DNA from: Anaerolineae bacterium
GTDB lineage: Bacteria; Chloroflexota; Anaerolineae; JAFGEY01
Reading direction: 5' to 3'
Length of the DNA stretch: 16,737 nucleotides
Assembly: GCA_016929205.1 (NCBI GenBank)
Contig: JAFGJF010000057.1
Location: 1-16,737 of the forward strand
A model generated the notes under the pieces. That model ran no database searches. It was not told where the DNA came from and saw only the letters and a list, made by a program, of their open reading frames with translations. A program made the translations under genes and the position numbers. Below are positions 16,506 through 16,737 of this stretch, piece after piece (the stretch's first letter is position 1; every line of letters starts with the position of its first letter).

Positions 16506-16737
16506 TTACGCCAACACATCATACAGCGGCGCAGCGGGCTGCGCAGCCCGTCCCCCCTGAACCAGCGTCGCGCCAAAAATCCGCACATCCGGCCGGTCGG
16601 GCAGCCGCAGGCGCCGTGTCCCAACCGGAACGGGCACAACATACAGGAACATGTACCCATACGCATAGGGCTCGTTCCCATCAGGGCTGTGCATGTGGGT
16701 CGCATACCACCCCACGCGATCCCGCTTGATGAAACCC
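16506..16737 (-). CDS. C-terminal end of a GH38-like alpha-mannosidase, truncated by window edge
   Basis: The minus-strand frame is open from the window edge to TAA at 16506-16508, giving about 76 residues. It contains GWYATHMHSPDGNEPYAYGYMF and then VPVGTRRLRLPDRPDVRIFGATL. This pattern (WY-x-[TS]H-x-H, YxYxYLFxY, a LPD strand and an RI-x-AVT-like strand) is typical of the final beta-sandwich of bacterial GH38 alpha-mannosidases and related glycosidases. The catalytic domain is outside the window. An internal ATG at 16715 is not a real start, because the match continues upstream of it. With the GH3 gene at the other end, it points to a carbohydrate-degrading neighbourhood. Confidence 0.65.
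   Translation of the reverse strand, partial: GFIKRDRVGWYATHMHSPDGNEPYAYGYMFLYVVPVPVGTRRLRLPDRPDVRIFGATLVQGGRAAQPAAPLYDVLA

Noticed and set aside
16376..16705. 109-codon minus-strand open frame overlapping the GH38-like gene end
   Set aside because: It runs out of frame through the GH38-like gene, its terminator and the sigma promoter, and encodes no recognisable protein.

Overview
The window looks like part of a Chloroflexota chromosome (Anaerolineae or Caldilineae type). This is inferred from three things: two secreted proteins sharing an FLP[IV][VI]F[RK]NY carboxy-terminal tail of a kind frequent in that phylum, a very large FG-GAP/PKD surface protein, and a TPR-CHAT gene next to sigma and zinc-finger genes. 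No rRNA, tRNA, CRISPR array or insertion sequence is visible, and no stretch over 300 bases lacks a gene.

Layout. At the left edge (1-2604, + strand) is the 3' part of a GH3 glycosidase gene, followed at once by an alpha/beta-hydrolase (esterase-like) gene. A perfect hairpin at 2624-2658 separates these from a long run of minus-strand genes. In transcription order these are: a small ECF-like sigma-70 family factor (16270-15593); a soluble double zinc-finger, anti-sigma-like protein (15457-14735); a TPR-CHAT protein (14720-11820); a 2313-residue secreted protein with 21 FG-GAP/VCBS repeats, PKD domains and a gingipain-like (C25) peptidase domain (11614-4673); and a secreted parallel beta-helix protein (4425-2674). 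At the right edge (16737-16506, - strand) is the 3' end of a GH38-like alpha-mannosidase gene with a strong intrinsic terminator. Carbohydrate-degradation genes therefore flank the regulatory and surface-protein cluster on both sides.

How the genes may work together. A two-block element, T[GA]TC[GC]G-AAAA-N13-CGTTGATT on the minus strand, lies at identical internal spacing upstream of three units: the zinc-finger/CHAT pair, the giant C25 protein and the beta-helix protein. The geometry (hexamer, 17-bp spacer, CGTT-type -10) fits an ECF-type promoter. The simplest reading is that the local sigma factor drives its own regulators and two secreted effectors, while the sigma gene itself has an ordinary extended -10 promoter. 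Sigma plus zinc-finger protein plus TPR-CHAT resembles the output arm of type III-E CRISPR (TPR-CHAT protease, anti-sigma-like target, RpoE), but with no CRISPR nearby. The CHAT domain keeps its Cys but has Tyr where the catalytic His is expected, so it may be a non-proteolytic sensor or adaptor. The regulon and its logic are inferred from sequence and untested.
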